From contig NZ_SMKY01000045.1 in NCBI RefSeq assembly GCF_004349235.1, positions 1-43,554 of the forward strand: 43,554 bases of DNA, written 5' to 3'. The notes under the pieces are model-generated. The model did not search any database. It was not told the origin of the DNA and saw only the letters and a program-made list of their open reading frames with translations. The translations under genes were made by a program, and so were the position numbers. Below are positions 32,404 through 40,779 of this stretch, piece by piece. The stretch is from Actinomadura darangshiensis (GTDB lineage Bacteria > Actinomycetota > Actinomycetes > Streptosporangiales > Streptosporangiaceae). Position 1 is the stretch's first letter. Each line of letters starts with the position of its first letter.

Positions 32404-34614
32404 CTAGGACGATTCGGTCATCATGGGCACCGGCGCGGCCTCGGGGCCGCCTTCGCTGAGGCCGAACCGCGCGTGGAGTCTGCGCAGGACGGGCGGTGCG
32501 TACCAGGCCGAGCGGCCGAGCAGGCGCATCGCCGCCGGCACGAGGAAGCCGCGCACGGCGATGGCGTCGATGAGGATGGCCAGCCCGCTGCCCACCCCGA
32601 ACATCTGCATGAAGCTGAGCTTGGCGGTGCCGAACGCGAAGAAGCTCACCGCGAGCAGGAAGGCCGCCGCGCTGACGATGCGTCCGGTGTGGCCGAGACC
32701 GCGGGTCACGGCGGACTCGGTGTCCTCGCCCAGGTCGTGCAGTTCCTTGATCCGGCTGGTGACGAACACCTCGTAGTCCATCGACAGGCCGAAGGCGATG
32801 CAGAACATCAGTACCGTCATCGACACCTCCATCGGCTGCGCCGTGAAGCCGAGCAGCGAGGAGAAGTGGTCGTCCTGGAAGATCCAGGTGACGATGCCGA
32901 GGGTCGCGCCGAGGCTGACGAGGTTGAGGAGCAGTGCGCGCAGCGGCTGGACGATGCTGCCGGTGAACAGGAAGAGCAGGACGAAGGTGGTGAGGCCGAC
33001 CAGGGCCAGGGCGATCGGGAGCCGGCCGCCGATCGAGGACTTGGCGTCGACGAGTGTGGCGTCGGTTCCGCCCACCAGGGGGCGCGTCCCGGCGGGCGGC
33101 GTGACCGCTCTCACTTCGCCGACCAGGTCCTGCGCCTCGTCCGACCGCGGTGTGAGGCCGCTCACCACGTTGATCCGCTGTGCGGTGGGCCGGCCGAGTG
33201 CGGCGGCGCCGGGGCCAGCCGCCGCGGAGCGCCCGCCGGTGTAGGTCCCTGTGCCGGCCTCGACGCGGAGGACGCCCTTGAGCTTGGACAGTTCGGTCGC
33301 GTACGACGCCAGCGGCGCCGTGCTCACCGGCTTGTCGATGACGATGTGGAGGGCCGCGTTCTCGTTGCCGTTGAAGTTCTCCCGCAGCATCGACGCGACC
33401 TGCCGGCTCTGGGCGTCCTCGGGCAGCACGCGCTCGTCCGGTGTGCCGAAGGTGATGCCCAGCAGCGGGCTCGCCGCCAGCAGCAGCACCGCGAGCACCG
33501 GCAGCGCGGTGAGCGCGGGCCGCCGCATGACGGTGCGGGCCAGCCGCCCCCACATCGGGGTCCGCGCGTCGGAGCGCGCCCGCTTCGCCCACGGCAGCCG
33601 CCCACTGTTCACGCGGTAGCCCAGGACGACGAGCAGGGACGGCATCACGAGCAGGGTGCCGGCGGCCGCGATGGCGACGACGCCGACCCCGGCGTATCCG
33701 AACGAGCGGAGGAAGTACTGGGGGAAGACCAGGAGCGCCGCGAGCGCGGCCGCCACCGTCGCCGCGGAGAACGCGATGGTGCGGCCCGCGGTGCCCACCG
33801 TGCGCCGGACGGCGTCGTCCACGCTCGCCCCGGCCGCGAGCTGCTCCCTGAAGCGGCTGACCATCAGCAAGGCGTAGTCGACGCCCAGCCCGAGGCCCAG
33901 AGCGGTCGTGAGGTTCGTCGCGGTGTCGGCGACGTTGGTGAGGCCGCCGAGCACCGACAGCTCGGCGAGCGAGCCCGCGATGGCGATGATCGCGATGGCC
34001 AGCGGCAGCAGCGCCGAGACGACGCTGCCGAAGACGAACAGGAGCAGCACGAGGGTCAGCGGTATGGCGATGGCCTCGGCCAGTGCGAGGTCCTCGACCA
34101 CCTGCTTCGACATGTCGCTGCCCACGGCGGCGCCGCCCCCGGCCTTGACCGTGAGCCCGCCCTTGTACGTTCCGGAGTAGGTGTCGAGGAGCTTCTTGGC
34201 GTTCTCCCGCTGCTGCGTCTCGTCGCCCGTCACATGGGCGAGCACCATGGCCTCGCGCCCGTCCCGGGAGCGGAGGCCGGGGCCGCCGGTGTCCCAGTAC
34301 GAGACGACGTTCGCGAGGTCCTTCTCCTTCCTGAGGTCGGCCGCCAGGGCCCGGCCGCTCTGCTCGGCGGCCGGGGCGTCGACGCCGCCGTCCGCGGCAC
34401 GGACCAGCAGGACCAGATTCGTCTCTCCGCCGAACTTCTCGTCAATGACCTTCATGGCCCGGCTGGACTGGGACGACGGGTCGTCGTACCCGCCCCCCAG
34501 CAGCTTGCTGAACGCGCCGGCGCCCACGGCGCCCATGAGGGCCAGCGCTACGACGGTGACGGCGAGGACCAGCCGGGACCGGCGAATCGCCAGCTCGGCC
34601 AAATGTGCGAACAC
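32404..34614 (-). CDS. MMPL-family RND transporter
   Basis: The 736-residue protein has the MMPL arrangement: helix 1, a periplasmic porter loop, five helices with the GLGLGVDYALLMVSRFREQL motif (Asp-Tyr proton relay), then a repeat with AFGLSMDYEVFVTSRIKE in the second half. GTG 34614 is chosen because AAAGGAG lies 8 nt upstream; a longer frame to 34734 adds 40 non-membrane residues. Members export lipids, drugs or siderophores in actinomycetes. A TetR gene diverges from it with an operator-like palindrome in between, indicating inducible expression. Confidence 0.92.
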   Translation of the reverse strand: MFAHLAELAIRRSRLVLAVTVVALALMGAVGAGAFSKLLGGGYDDPSSQSSRAMKVIDEKFGGETNLVLLVRAADGGVDAPAAEQSGRALAADLRKEKDLANVVSYWDTGGPGLRSRDGREAMVLAHVTGDETQQRENAKKLLDTYSGTYKGGLTVKAGGGAAVGSDMSKQVVEDLALAEAIAIPLTLVLLLFVFGSVVSALLPLAIAIIAIAGSLAELSVLGGLTNVADTATNLTTALGLGLGVDYALLMVSRFREQLAAGASVDDAVRRTVGTAGRTIAFSAATVAAALAALLVFPQYFLRSFGYAGVGVVAIAAAGTLLVMPSLLVVLGYRVNSGRLPWAKRARSDARTPMWGRLARTVMRRPALTALPVLAVLLLAASPLLGITFGTPDERVLPEDAQSRQVASMLRENFNGNENAALHIVIDKPVSTAPLASYATELSKLKGVLRVEAGTGTYTGGRSAAAGPGAAALGRPTAQRINVVSGLTPRSDEAQDLVGEVRAVTPPAGTRPLVGGTDATLVDAKSSIGGRLPIALALVGLTTFVLLFLFTGSIVQPLRALLLNLVSLGATLGIVTWIFQDDHFSSLLGFTAQPMEVSMTVLMFCIAFGLSMDYEVFVTSRIKELHDLGEDTESAVTRGLGHTGRIVSAAAFLLAVSFFAFGTAKLSFMQMFGVGSGLAILIDAIAVRGFLVPAAMRLLGRSAWYAPPVLRRLHARFGLSEGGPEAAPVPMMTESS

Positions 34615-34779
34615 GACAGGATCTCCTTTGCTTCCTACGGTGGGCACGACGGAAGCAGCCGGGTGTACGGGGAATGCCGGCGCAGTGCTCCGCGGAGGCT
34701 CCTCGGCCCCGGCGGAGGAGGTGCGGCGCCGCACCTCCTCGTCGCCGGGATGACGCTAGTGACGCCGGTCGAGAATTGG

Positions 34780-34804
34780 CAGTGTTAGATTTTTTTGAAC
34801 ACTG
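34780..34804. promoter_or_regulatory. Inverted repeat overlapping the tetR -35 box
   Basis: CAGTGTT (34780-34786) and AACACTG (34798-34804) are perfect 7-bp arms around an 11-nt spacer containing a run of six to seven T. The right arm overlaps TTGAAC (34795-34800). GTTAGA also recurs directly within the site. It is a probable autoregulatory operator also serving the divergent MMPL gene. Confidence 0.55.
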
Positions 34805-34823
34805 TTAGAACTTGCCGTACGGT
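34795..34823 (+). promoter_or_regulatory. Candidate leaderless promoter of tetR
   Basis: TTGAAC (34795-34800) and TACGGT (34818-34823) are 17 bp apart. GTG 34830 is 7 bp after the -10 box, so transcription probably starts at the start codon. Confidence 0.55.
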
Positions 34824-34829
34824 GGTGCC

Positions 34830-35555
34830 GTGCCCCCGGACGACGACGTGACGGCCCCGTCCTCCCTGCGCCAGCGCCGCCAGGCCGCCGCCACCCAGGA
34901 GATCGTCGCCGCCGCCGAGCGCCGCATCGACGAACGCGGACCCGCCGCCCTGTCCTTGCGGGCTGTCGCGCGAAGCCTCGGAATGACCGTCCAGGCGCTC
35001 TACCACTACTTCCCGAACCGGAACGCCCTGGTCACCGCGCTCATCTCCAAGACCTATACCGACCTGGCCGGTGCCGTGCAGACCGGCGTCGACACCGCAA
35101 CCGGCGACTCGCACGCGGCGCGCTTCATGGCCGCGGCCGAGAGCTACCGCCGATGGGCCATCACCCACCCCGAGCGATTCCAGCTCATCTACGGGACCCC
35201 GCTGCGGGACTACGCGGCCCCCGCCGAGGGCCCGACCACTCGCGCGCTGCGCCAGATGAGTGTGATCTTCCAGCGCGAGCTGTTCGGCGGGTTCACCGAG
35301 GCGCAACTCGCCGCCGCCGACACCGCGGCGCTATCGGCCGGCTTCCGGGCGCACCTGGCGACCATGCCGGCGGCCGGCTCGGAGGCCTTCCCCTCCGCGA
35401 CCTCCCTGCTCATGAGTGCGTGGGGCCACATGCACGGCCTCGTCGTCCTGGAGGTGTTCGGCCACACGGCCTTCCTCGGCGAACACCAGGCCGAGATCTT
35501 CCGCATGTCGATGCGGAACCTGCTCGAAGACGTCCACCGCCGAATAACGCTGTGA
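34830..35555 (+). CDS. TetR-family regulator with WHG-type C-terminal domain
   Basis: The 241-residue protein has the TetR helix-turn-helix (EIVAAAERRIDERGPAALSL, then VARSLGMTVQALYHYFPNR) and a C-terminal domain with SYRRWAITHPERFQLIYGTP, typical of the TetR_C_33/WHG group. It is divergent from the MMPL exporter and is its likely repressor. GTG 34830 is preferred to 34812 because of the promoter spacing, which gives a leaderless mRNA. Ligand unknown. Confidence 0.9.
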   Translation: MPPDDDVTAPSSLRQRRQAAATQEIVAAAERRIDERGPAALSLRAVARSLGMTVQALYHYFPNRNALVTALISKTYTDLAGAVQTGVDTATGDSHAARFMAAAESYRRWAITHPERFQLIYGTPLRDYAAPAEGPTTRALRQMSVIFQRELFGGFTEAQLAAADTAALSAGFRAHLATMPAAGSEAFPSATSLLMSAWGHMHGLVVLEVFGHTAFLGEHQAEIFRMSMRNLLEDVHRRITL

Positions 35556-35718
35556 AACGCCGCCGCCCTGAAGGGTGGCCTCCTCGATCACCGAGCCTCT
35601 CGCCCGGGTCACTTGTCCGTCACCCCGGAAACACTTTCCGTCACCGGTCGTGCCGTCGTCAGGCTAGGTGACGCTCGGGGGGCGAGTCGGCTTCTTCCCT
35701 CTCGGGCTAGGCGATAGA

Positions 35719-35747
35719 GCGCTGTCCGTGGCCTCTGGTGACAGCGC
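35719..35747. promoter_or_regulatory. Inverted repeat GCGCTGTC...GACAGCGC
   Basis: Perfect 8-bp arms at 35719-35726 and 35740-35747 flank a 13-nt spacer, about 125 bp before the first gene of the MNIO operon. It could be an operator or the terminator-like stem of the preceding tetR; it has no T tract. Confidence 0.45.
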
Positions 35748-35787
35748 ACCTCACCCTCAGGCGGTCAGTGGGTCGGCGCTTATTCGA

Positions 35788-35812
35788 ACACAGGAGCGAT
35801 ATCACTCTGTGT
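35788..35812. promoter_or_regulatory. 25-bp quasi-palindrome centred on GATATC
   Basis: ACACAG (35788-35793) and CTGTGT (35807-35812) are the outer arms, and the inner AG-c-GAT/ATC-a-CT also pairs except for one extra base and one mismatch. It lies 61 bp upstream of the secreted-protein start, a good position for a dimeric regulator of the operon. Confidence 0.5.
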
Positions 35813-35873
35813 GCTTGCTATGGCACCCTCAGCCATGAAAGTTCCCGCATCCGATAGCGAACAGGGAGTCGTC

Positions 35874-36227
35874 ATGGGCCGACGTGCACGGAAAGTGATC
35901 ATGGTGGGGACGGCCGGGGTGTTCCTCGGCGGCATTCTGTCGTGCGCCGGGACGGCTCAGGCGGCCGGGCCGGCCATCGCGGCCAGGCCGGGATACCTCT
36001 GCGACCGGACCCATGAGGGCAACAAGGGCAAGGGATGGGGCGTCGCCAACTGCGAGTCCCTCAACGGCGCTCCCGAGCACGGCGAGATCCGCGGCGCCTT
36101 CCTGATCGACTCCCGGAACGGCACCGACCCCACCTTCGCGTGCAGGGACCTCTCGCCGGACGGCTACCCGTCCGGGAACGCCGACCTCCCCCGCAAGGTC
36201 TACGGCTTCTACTGCGAGGCCATCTGA
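35874..36227 (+). CDS. Small secreted protein, first gene of the MNIO operon
   Basis: From ATG 35874 (AGGGAG site upstream) the product has 117 residues. A basic start (GRRARKVIM) and a hydrophobic stretch ([20 protein letters not shown]) form a signal peptide with probable cleavage after AQA. The mature part of about 85 residues has four Cys (YLCDR, VANCESL, FACRDL, FYCEAI) that could form two disulfides. I do not recognise the family. The next gene, the Cys-rich putative precursor, begins 29 bp later on the same strand, so co-transcription is likely. It could be an extracellular binding partner or an unrelated exported protein. Confidence 0.7.
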   Translation: MGRRARKVIMVGTAGVFLGGILSCAGTAQAAGPAIAARPGYLCDRTHEGNKGKGWGVANCESLNGAPEHGEIRGAFLIDSRNGTDPTFACRDLSPDGYPSGNADLPRKVYGFYCEAI

Positions 36228-36256
36228 GTCCGGGCGACCGGACGGAAGGAGTGAGC

Positions 36257-36820
36257 ATGGGCTCGACCAAGGGGCCGGACGGGCGCGACCGCCGGCTGAC
36301 ACCGCAGGACATCGCGGCGCTCATGGGCGGTGGCGAGGAAGGCGAACGCGAGCGCGCCGAGTCCCGCGAGGGCGGCGAGCAGCAGCGGAACATGTCGACG
36401 CACGAGGAGAAGGCGCCGGAACTGCACGTGTGCATGGGCCTCAACTCCTGTCAGGGGCATGGCCGCGGCGGATCGGGCGCGATGGCCGGCATGGGGGAGT
36501 GCGCGACGGTCTTCCACGAGTGCCACGGTGCCAACGAATGCAGGGGCCAGGGCGGCTGCGGATACACCGGGCACGAGGGCGAGCAGTCCCTTCCCGGCGC
36601 GCAGGAGTGCCGGTACTCCGGAAGCTGCGCCACCCCGATCAACGTCAGCCGGATCCACGCGGCCGGGCCCTATCGGGGCACGAGCGTGTGGAAGCGTGCC
36701 CGGAAGGTCTTCGAGCAGCGCATGTTCGAGGCGGGCGTGCCGTTCGGCCCGTCGCCGGGCGAGGGGTTCCCCGACGACGAGGTGCCCGTCTACGAGCAGC
36801 CGCGAAAGAACGCCGAGTGA
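36257..36820 (+). CDS. Eight-cysteine protein with C-x5-C repeats; probable MNIO substrate
   Basis: The 187-residue protein starts at ATG 36257 behind GGAAGGAG. Residues 1-56 are acidic, hydrophilic and leader-like. The core has Cys at 59, 65, 82, 89, 95, 101, 118 and 124, giving four C-x5-C units (CMGLNSC, CHGANEC, CRGQGGC, CRYSGSC), each rich in Gly and Asn. The C-terminal 60 residues have a basic helix ([18 protein letters not shown]). No signal peptide is seen. The next gene, overlapping by 4 bp (GTGA), is a DUF692/MNIO enzyme, whose known partners are Cys-containing precursors such as the bufferins and methanobactin. The repeats resemble the CxGxNxC-type motifs of MNIO-linked proteins. 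Oxidative modification of these Cys residues and metal (copper) binding are inferred. Confidence 0.72.
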   Translation: MGSTKGPDGRDRRLTPQDIAALMGGGEEGERERAESREGGEQQRNMSTHEEKAPELHVCMGLNSCQGHGRGGSGAMAGMGECATVFHECHGANECRGQGGCGYTGHEGEQSLPGAQECRYSGSCATPINVSRIHAAGPYRGTSVWKRARKVFEQRMFEAGVPFGPSPGEGFPDDEVPVYEQPRKNAE

Positions 36821-37734
36821 CCAGCGAGGCGGTGGCCGTTCCGGGCGGCGCCGGGCCGTCCTCCAGCCCCCACCCACCGCCATTCAACGGACGAGCTCCG
36901 CTCGACGGTCCGGACGCCGGCGGGCGCGGCCTGGGGCTGGGCCTCGGGCTGCGCGCGCAGCACCTGCCTCATGTGCTCGGCGAATGGCCCCCGGTCGGCT
37001 GGTTCGAGATCATTTCCGAGAATTTCATGGATTCGGGTGGCTACCCTCGCCACGCCCTGGACCGGATCGCCGACCGGTACCCGATCGTCATGCACGGCGT
37101 GTCCATGTCGATCGGCAGCACCGACCCACTCGACATGGACTACCTGCACCGCCTGCGGGGACTGGCCGACGGGGTCGGGGCGCGGTGGGTGTCCGACCAC
37201 GTGTGCTGGACGGGTGTCGCGGGCGTGAGCACCCACGAGCTGCTGCCCGTCCCGTTCACCGAGGACACGCTGCGGCACATGGCTCGCCGCGTCGGCGTCG
37301 TCCAGGACGTGCTGGAGCGGCCCCTTGTCCTGGAGAACCCCAGCACCTACGCGGCCTTCGCGAACTCGACGATGACCGAGTGGGAGTTCCTGGCGCGGCT
37401 GTGCGAGGAATCGGGCTGCCGGCTGCTGCTCGATGTCAACAACGTGTACGTCTCCGCGGTCAACCACGGCTTCGACCCGGAAGAGTACGTGCGGGCGTTG
37501 CCCCACGACCGGGTGCGGCAGATCCACCTCGCCGGCCACACCGACCTCGGCACCCATCTGATCGACACGCATGACCGTCCGGTCAGCGCGCCGGTGTGGG
37601 ACCTGTACCGGCTGGCGGTCGACCTCGCCGGGCCGACGCCGACGCTCCTGGAATGGGACGAGCACATCCCGCCGTTTCCCGAACTGCTCGCCGAACTGCG
37701 CAAGGCGGAGCGTTACCCGGTGCACGATGGCTGA
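36817..37734 (+). CDS. DUF692/MNIO-family iron oxidase (BufB-like)
   Basis: From GTG 36817 the protein has 305 residues; the first 40 are a Gly/Pro-rich extension. The TIM barrel carries the conserved multinuclear iron ligands of the family: Glu in [12 protein letters not shown], His93 in [12 protein letters not shown]127 and H128 in VSDHVCW, E173 in [11 protein letters not shown]206 and N208/N209 in [11 protein letters not shown]237 and H241 in IHLAGHTD, H252 in LIDTHDRPV, and E279/D281 in LLEWDEHIP. All are present, so the enzyme should be active. MNIO enzymes convert Cys or Asn residues of ribosomal peptides into oxazolone/thioamide, thiooxazole or related groups. The flanking genes are its probable substrate (overlap of 4 bp) and its DUF2063 partner (overlap of 8 bp). 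Confidence 0.92.
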   Translation: MTSEAVAVPGGAGPSSSPHPPPFNGRAPLDGPDAGGRGLGLGLGLRAQHLPHVLGEWPPVGWFEIISENFMDSGGYPRHALDRIADRYPIVMHGVSMSIGSTDPLDMDYLHRLRGLADGVGARWVSDHVCWTGVAGVSTHELLPVPFTEDTLRHMARRVGVVQDVLERPLVLENPSTYAAFANSTMTEWEFLARLCEESGCRLLLDVNNVYVSAVNHGFDPEEYVRALPHDRVRQIHLAGHTDLGTHLIDTHDRPVSAPVWDLYRLAVDLAGPTPTLLEWDEHIPPFPELLAELRKAERYPVHDG

Positions 37735-38617
37735 CCCGCCGGCACCGTCGCTGGACCAGGCGCAGCACTGGCTCCAGGACGCCATCACCCGTCCCGGCGA
37801 TCCCGCCGTCCCGGCGGCCGTGATGCTCGCCGGGGCGGGACCGCTGACCGCCGACCACGGGCTCGCCATCTACCGCAACGGCTACCGCAAACGCCTGCTG
37901 GAGGCGATGCGGCGGCTTCATCCGGCACTGTGCGTCCTGCTCGGCGCGGAGCTGTTCGAGGAGTTCGCCACCGACTACCTGGACGCTCGTCCGTCGCGCT
38001 CCTACACTCTGGCCCGCCTCGACGAGGACTTCGCCGACCACTTGACCGCCCGCCGCCCCGACCGGGACGCGCCCGCCGCGCGACGCGAGGCGTGGATCGA
38101 CGCACTGATCGACCTGGCCCGCTACGAGCGCGCCTACACCGAGGTCTGCGACGGCCCCGGCATCGAGGATGAGCCGTCCCCCCGCGTACACGGCCGGGCG
38201 GACGACGCCGGCGACGCCGGCGTGACGCCGGCCCCGTGCCTGCGGCTGATGCGGGTATGCGCGCCCGTGCACCGCTACCACGCCGCCGTCCGCGCGGGCC
38301 GGCGGCCGGCGCCGCCGTCCCCCCGGCCGACGTGCCTGGCGATCTCGCGACGCGACTACCGCGTCGTCGTCAGCCCGCTCCCCCCTGACGCGTTCGTGCT
38401 CCTGGGAGCCCTTGCCTCCGGGACGTCCCTCGAAGCCGCGGCCCACACGGCATCGATGGTCCTCGCCGACGCGCGAGCACGTCTGCGGGCGTGGATCACA
38501 CACGGATGGCTGCTGCCCGTCCGGCGCGAGCCCGTCCTGCACCACTGCCCCGATCGCCGCACCAACCCTCCGGCCCAACCCCGCATTCCGTCACAGCACG
38601 AGGAGACGTCGCCATGA
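37727..38617 (+). CDS. DUF2063-family partner protein (BufC-like)
   Basis: The 296-residue protein starts at ATG 37727, overlapping the MNIO stop by 8 bp. The N-terminal half matches DUF2063: [47 protein letters not shown], in pieces [13 protein letters not shown] and [15 protein letters not shown]. In bufferin and similar RiPP operons this protein recruits the precursor to the MNIO enzyme. The C-terminal half is more divergent and contains a winged-helix-like end ([20 protein letters not shown]). A long Ala/Asp/Gly linker joins the two. Its stop overlaps the next ATG (ATGA). Confidence 0.88.
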   Translation: MADPPAPSLDQAQHWLQDAITRPGDPAVPAAVMLAGAGPLTADHGLAIYRNGYRKRLLEAMRRLHPALCVLLGAELFEEFATDYLDARPSRSYTLARLDEDFADHLTARRPDRDAPAARREAWIDALIDLARYERAYTEVCDGPGIEDEPSPRVHGRADDAGDAGVTPAPCLRLMRVCAPVHRYHAAVRAGRRPAPPSPRPTCLAISRRDYRVVVSPLPPDAFVLLGALASGTSLEAAAHTASMVLADARARLRAWITHGWLLPVRREPVLHHCPDRRTNPPAQPRIPSQHEETSP

Positions 38618-39864
38618 GCACCAGCGCCGCCAGTCAATCGGCAACCTCGATGCCGAAGGTGCTGAACGCCCACCCAGTCGACCCCGCCGCCGGGATCAGT
38701 ACCAAGGAGGAACTCCGCAACCACCTCATCCAGGCCGCGGCCGTGGAGATGCAGACGATCCCGATGTACCTGTACGCCGGCTACTCGATCGCCGGTCAGG
38801 GCACCTCGCGCTGGAGCCCCGGCATGAGCGCGCAGCGGCTCATCCGCAGCATCGTCATCGAGGAGATGCTGCACCTCTGCCTGGTGCGGAATCTGCTGGT
38901 GGCGATCGGGTGCGGAGACCAGGTGAAGTTCTACGACGTGAACTTCATGCCGGACTACCCCGAGTACATGCTGCACCGCCATCCGGCGCTGCTTCTGACC
39001 CTCCAACGCTGCACCAAGGACCTCGTCCGGAACGTCTTCATGGCGTTCGAGAGACCCGACCCCGCGCTCGGTGAGAGCCCTGCACCCGAGGGCCAGTACC
39101 AGACGATCGGCCAGTTCTACGAGTCGGTCCGCAAGGGCGTGGAGAAGCTGAACGGCGACCCCAACGCGAACCTGTGGGGGAGCAACCGGCCGGAGATGCA
39201 GTACGTGTCGGCGTACTGGAACAAGGACGGCGGCGGTTCCCCCATGCTCATCAAGGACTACGCGACGGCCGAGACGGCCCTGAAGGTCATCGTCGAGCAG
39301 GGCGAGGGCGCCAAGACCGGCCAGCACACGGTGCCGATCGACCCGGTCAACCCCAAGGCCGGGCTGGACGAGCTTCCGCACCACACCAAGTTCCAGCGGA
39401 TCGCCGACGGCATCGAGCCCATCGGGCCGATCTGGAACGTCCCGGACGACCCCCAGTTCTTCATGTACGAGGAGAACGAGACCGCCGACGCCCTCAGCAA
39501 GCTCTTCAACGCGGCGTACTGCTACGTGCTGCACCTGATCGACGTCCTCTACGAGACCTCCGGCGCGGACGTCCGTCCGGGGTCGGCCAGCGAGCGCTGG
39601 AAACTGGAGCGGATGTTCATCTCCGCGATGCAGGGCGTCCTGGCCAACATCGCCGAGATCATGGTCGCGCTGCCGCTCGGACCCGATCCGTTCGGCGGCA
39701 CCGAGGAGCTGCAGATGGCGCCCACGTTCCAGTACGTCGAACTGCCCGAGACCGGGAAACGGCAGCACCTCATCGACCTGTGCGACAAGGCCATCACGCA
39801 TGCCCCGCAACTGGGCGGCGACAACAGCGTCCGGTGGCTCCTCGCCAAGATGCCGGACGTGTAG
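38614..39864 (+). CDS. Ferritin-like domain protein (VioB/RebD-type ferritin-like)
   Basis: The 416-residue protein belongs to the large ferritin-like family typified by the N-terminal part of iminophenylpyruvate dimer synthases (PF12902). The first helix pair has [20 protein letters not shown], and the second [20 protein letters not shown] with an E-x-x-H metal motif (EEMLH). Later helices include [20 protein letters not shown] and [22 protein letters not shown]. Members oxidise amino-acid-derived substrates with a di-iron or haem centre; the activity of stand-alone versions is unknown. The ATGA overlap with the DUF2063 gene makes it the fifth gene of the peptide-modification operon. It might be a second oxidative tailoring enzyme or an iron supplier. 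Confidence 0.85.
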   Translation: MSTSAASQSATSMPKVLNAHPVDPAAGISTKEELRNHLIQAAAVEMQTIPMYLYAGYSIAGQGTSRWSPGMSAQRLIRSIVIEEMLHLCLVRNLLVAIGCGDQVKFYDVNFMPDYPEYMLHRHPALLLTLQRCTKDLVRNVFMAFERPDPALGESPAPEGQYQTIGQFYESVRKGVEKLNGDPNANLWGSNRPEMQYVSAYWNKDGGGSPMLIKDYATAETALKVIVEQGEGAKTGQHTVPIDPVNPKAGLDELPHHTKFQRIADGIEPIGPIWNVPDDPQFFMYEENETADALSKLFNAAYCYVLHLIDVLYETSGADVRPGSASERWKLERMFISAMQGVLANIAEIMVALPLGPDPFGGTEELQMAPTFQYVELPETGKRQHLIDLCDKAITHAPQLGGDNSVRWLLAKMPDV

Positions 39865-39945
39865 GCCGCACTTCCGCGGTGAGGAGGGCGAAGACGAGTC
39901 CCGTTCGCTCTTGGCCTTCTGCGCTTGGGCGCTTCGGGGGCCGAG

Positions 39946-40683
39946 TCAGTAGACCGCGGTCCCGCCCAGTGTCGCCGCGGCCGCCGCGACCTGCTCGCCG
40001 GCCCGCTGATACTGGTCGGGACCGAGGCGGTCACTCGGCGCGCTGAGGACCAGAGCGGCGATCGGCCGCCGGTCGACGTCGAGCACGGCCGCGCCGATGC
40101 TGGTGGCCCCGGCCTGCACGGCTCCCGCGTTGAGCGACCAGCCGCGCCGCCGGGTGCGCTCCAATTCCGCCGCGAAGGACGGCTCGTCCGGTTCGACGCC
40201 GTACCGTGCGGCCTCCCCGTCCGGCATGGCCGCGAACAGGGCGATCCCGGCGGCGCTGGTCGCCGGGGGGAAGACCATGCCCGGACGGGGCGCGGTGCGG
40301 ACCATGCGGCGGCTCTCGACGACGTCGACGGAGACGATCCGGTCATCGTCGGCCACCGCCAGGATCACCGTCTCGCCGGTCTGCTCGGACAGTTCCTGGA
40401 GCATCGGGCGGGCATGAATGAGCAGCCCGGACCGTCTGCGCGACTCCGCGGCGATCACCAGCGGGCGCGTGGACAACTCCCATCTGCCGACCCGCCCGCC
40501 CTGTGGATCATCGACGGGCCTGATCCATTTACTCGCGTGCAGGGTGACCAGCGACCGCTGCACCGCGCTCTTGTCCTGGCCGAGCAGCCGGGCGAGTTCG
40601 GTGACGCCGACCGGCTGGTGCGCCGCGACGGCCTCCACCACATCCAGGGCGCGACTGACACCCGAAAGGGGCTTGACGGCCAT
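39946..40683 (-). CDS. IclR-family regulator
   Basis: From ATG 40683 (AGGAG 8 nt upstream) the protein has 245 residues. The N-terminal winged helix reads GVSRALDVVEAVAAHQPVGV then LARLLGQDKSAVQRSLVTLH. The C-terminal IclR effector domain has GETVILAVADDDRIVSVDVVES and PPATSAAGIALFAAM, with the family's LNAGAVQAGATSIGAAVLD strand. IclR proteins control aromatic and organic-acid catabolism. It is divergent from the amidohydrolase/class II aldolase pair and presumably regulates it. Confidence 0.9.
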   Translation of the reverse strand: MAVKPLSGVSRALDVVEAVAAHQPVGVTELARLLGQDKSAVQRSLVTLHASKWIRPVDDPQGGRVGRWELSTRPLVIAAESRRRSGLLIHARPMLQELSEQTGETVILAVADDDRIVSVDVVESRRMVRTAPRPGMVFPPATSAAGIALFAAMPDGEAARYGVEPDEPSFAAELERTRRRGWSLNAGAVQAGATSIGAAVLDVDRRPIAALVLSAPSDRLGPDQYQRAGEQVAAAAATLGGTAVY

Positions 40684-40717
40684 AGGACGCACTCCTAGCG
40701 TGACTTCTGTTGGGTCA

Positions 40718-40747
40718 CTCTACAATCCAGTATATCGCTCTGCAACA
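40718..40747 (+). promoter_or_regulatory. Tandem half-sites in the iclR/amidohydrolase intergenic region
   Basis: CTCTACAATC (40718-40727) and CTCTGCAACA (40738-40747) match at 8 of 10 positions with a 20-bp period, two helical turns. TACAAT inside the first copy is a good -10-like hexamer, and TATATC (40731-40736) lies between them. IclR-type binding is inferred. Confidence 0.4.
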
Positions 40748-40779
40748 TATCACCCACGGCAACTCCAAGGAGTGTGGAC

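Larger units (their letters stand above)
35556..35873 (+). other. Gene-free interval upstream of the MNIO operon
   Basis: About 318 bp holds no convincing coding frame. Two structures stand out and are listed separately: an 8-bp perfect inverted repeat at 35719-35747 and a 25-bp quasi-palindrome at 35788-35812. GTCAC recurs several times between 35610 and 35645. A clear -35/-10 pair could not be assigned. Confidence 0.6.

Noticed and set aside
34615..34734. 40-residue N-terminal extension of the MMPL transporter
   Set aside because: No ribosome-binding site at 34734 and the added residues are non-membrane Pro/Ser-rich sequence, whereas GTG 34614 has AAAGGAG at the right spacing.
35627..35660. 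GGAAAC and CGTC resembling an ECF sigma-factor promoter upstream of the MNIO operon
   Set aside because: Spacing to the possible -10 CGTC is 21 bp or more, too long for the usual 15-17 bp, and no ECF sigma gene is nearby.
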